Translations under genes and position numbers: made by a program | Shown: positions 62,632-64,000 of the stretch, piece after piece | Layout: the number at the start of each line of letters is the position of its first letter | Position numbering within the stretch: the first letter of the stretch is position 1 | The notes under the pieces: model-generated | The model's input: the letters and a program-made list of their open reading frames with translations, nothing else | Databases searched by the model: none | Told to the model about the DNA's origin: nothing | Origin: Argentina anserina | Lineage: Eukaryota > Streptophyta > Magnoliopsida > Rosales > Rosaceae | Assembly (NCBI RefSeq): GCF_933775445.1 | Contig: NC_065877.1 | Coordinates: 14,260,001 to 14,324,000 of the forward strand | Length of the DNA stretch: 64,000 nucleotides | Reading direction: 5' to 3'

Positions 62632-64000
62632 AGGGGAGGGGCTAATGTTGTGTTGTGGTGTTACATGTTTAATTAACTATTAATTACTAAACTAATTGGA
62701 TGACAAATCAGAAAAAAAAAATGATGAATACAAGAATTTTAAAAAGGGGGGAAATTGAAGAGATTGTCTGGCAAAATGTATTGTCAATGAAGTAAATGGA
62801 AACAAATTGGTCCCCCCCCCCCCCATTACCCAAATGGGTATTTGATGATTATAATTATACGTATGGTATGTGTATTATTTGTTTAGTGCAAAACTTACAA
62901 GAGTGGTTTTGAATGGATTGGGGTTGTGGGTACTGTGGAACCTGTATATAATTACAAGCATGTTTCTTGACCAGAAGAGGCCTTGAATTCCATTCAACTT
63001 TGGAAGTTGATTGATTAACAGGGTCACCCAGTTGCAATTTGCATTAATGTATGGAGTCAGTTCTTATCAGAAAGTATGCATGAATCTTATATTCTTCCCA
63101 CATCTTTTCTTGACTTCTAATTGAGAGATGCTGCTTCAGAGTAGCTTCATCTGATAATGGTCGTCTCCGATTTTGGTGGCTTTAAAAAATTTACGTAAAT
63201 GCGATTTAGGTCGGGTTCAAATACTTGGTTGTATATTTTTGTTATCTAAGTGATGCGGCCATTCTAATGTCTGAATTTCAGTCATCTAGTTTTGTTTATA
63301 AATTCCGATGATCACCACCTACTAGAAATGTTTATTTTGTACATTCACCGCCTAATTTTGTAAACGCTTAGATTGCCAGAGCATCCATGTTACGCTCTAC
63401 TAACTCTTTGTTAAGTATGAGGAATATTGATTGGAAAGATCATGCTCCCCAATATCCATCACTAGGAGTTCCAAACATTAAAATTCAATCATAGTAGGCA
63501 ATGATGAAGGGCAAATCTGTAATAATCCGTGCTAACACAAATGCCGTGTCGTTGGAATAGTAACCAAATGTCATAGACACTCATCCTTCACCAGTCTCGT
63601 TCACACGGTTAATAACTGATAATGGAAAATTTATGTTCAACTACTATTAGATGTAAATTTAAGGATTGATAATAAAATAACTCAATTTTAAAAAGATTCT
63701 CCTCACCCTTAGATTTGCATCCAATGATGGTTGAACATGAATTACACAGTCGCTATTGACCGTGTGAACAAGATTACATCCTTCACAGTTATACGACAGT
63801 CGTACTTAATATAACGCGTTTCAAAACAATACTTCAATAAATTACCGGATCCTGTTACTTTTACAATAATTTAATTTGCTACCTTGTTGTAAATTTTCCT
63901 TACTAGTTACTACCTGCATTAATACCTAACATAAAATCAGATAGATCGTACTAGCTCATTACTTGTTTTTATCTTCATGTCTTCTCTTGAAATCTTAGAC
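62632..64000. other. Intergenic, no gene seen
   Basis: Upstream flank of the VQ gene. Contains a C13 run at 62812-62824 and a fold-back repeat near 63.6-63.8 kb. No coding frame is supported. Confidence 0.45.
63598..63776. repeat. Fold-back (inverted) repeat, MITE-like
   Basis: CGTTCACACGGTTAATA...ATGTTCAACTACTATTAGATG (63598-63668) is mirrored by CATCCAATGATGGTTGAACATG...CGGTC-like TGACCGTGTGAAC (63706-63776). The arms are about 70 bp and imperfect. No target duplication was recognised. Confidence 0.6.

Overview
The window is nuclear DNA from a flowering plant. Spliceosomal GT..AG introns are everywhere, and the genes are plant families (clade D PP2C, DUF247, plastid fibrillin, VQ protein, class III peroxidase, actin with a leader intron). 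LTR, MULE, hAT and PIF/Harbinger elements fill the spaces. It reads as a core eudicot. Rosaceae is possible from general gene and repeat character, but this cannot be proven from the sequence alone.

Layout: 1.1-5.1 kb, a six-exon J-domain protein gene (-). 5.3-8.2 kb, a KH-domain (FUBP-like) gene remnant followed by an intron-containing SERINC/TMS1 pseudogene (+). 8.4-12.1 kb, a repeat array of about 500-bp units, partly built of alternating inverted half-units. 13.0-13.9 kb, a 5'-truncated class III peroxidase pseudogene (+). 15.4-16.4 kb, a second KH remnant, inverted relative to the first. 17.7-22.1 kb, a nested transposon block: a Copia-like solo LTR carrying a fold-back MULE MITE and a 2.96-kb Gypsy-like solo LTR. 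22.9-23.3 kb, a small SAUR-like gene (+). 23.8-28.3 kb, a DUF247 gene (-) between a duplicated PP2C tail and a PP2C pseudogene (+). 31.2-33.8 kb, an intact actin gene (+). 35.3-37.9 kb, an intact clade D PP2C gene (-). 40.9-42.6 kb, a two-exon conserved plant gene of unknown function (-). 44.2-48.3 kb, a 14-exon DNA polymerase delta small subunit gene (-). 48.4 kb, a tRNA-Ala gene with a defective PIF/Harbinger element (48.5-52.2 kb) inserted 10 bp behind it. 53.2-58.9 kb, a seven-exon plastid fibrillin gene (+). 61.9-62.5 kb, a VQ-motif gene (-).

The live genes are unrelated housekeeping and signalling genes (cytoskeleton, DNA replication, phosphatase signalling, plastid lipid bodies, WRKY cofactor, chaperone cofactor), with no operon-like logic. 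All exon boundaries were read by hand from splice sites and reading-frame continuity; no database search was possible. I did not find a clearly new biological system. The most unusual structures are the alternating inverted satellite array, the nested and cleanly dated transposon block, the Harbinger insertion directly behind a tRNA gene, and a micro-duplication at a POLD2 splice acceptor.
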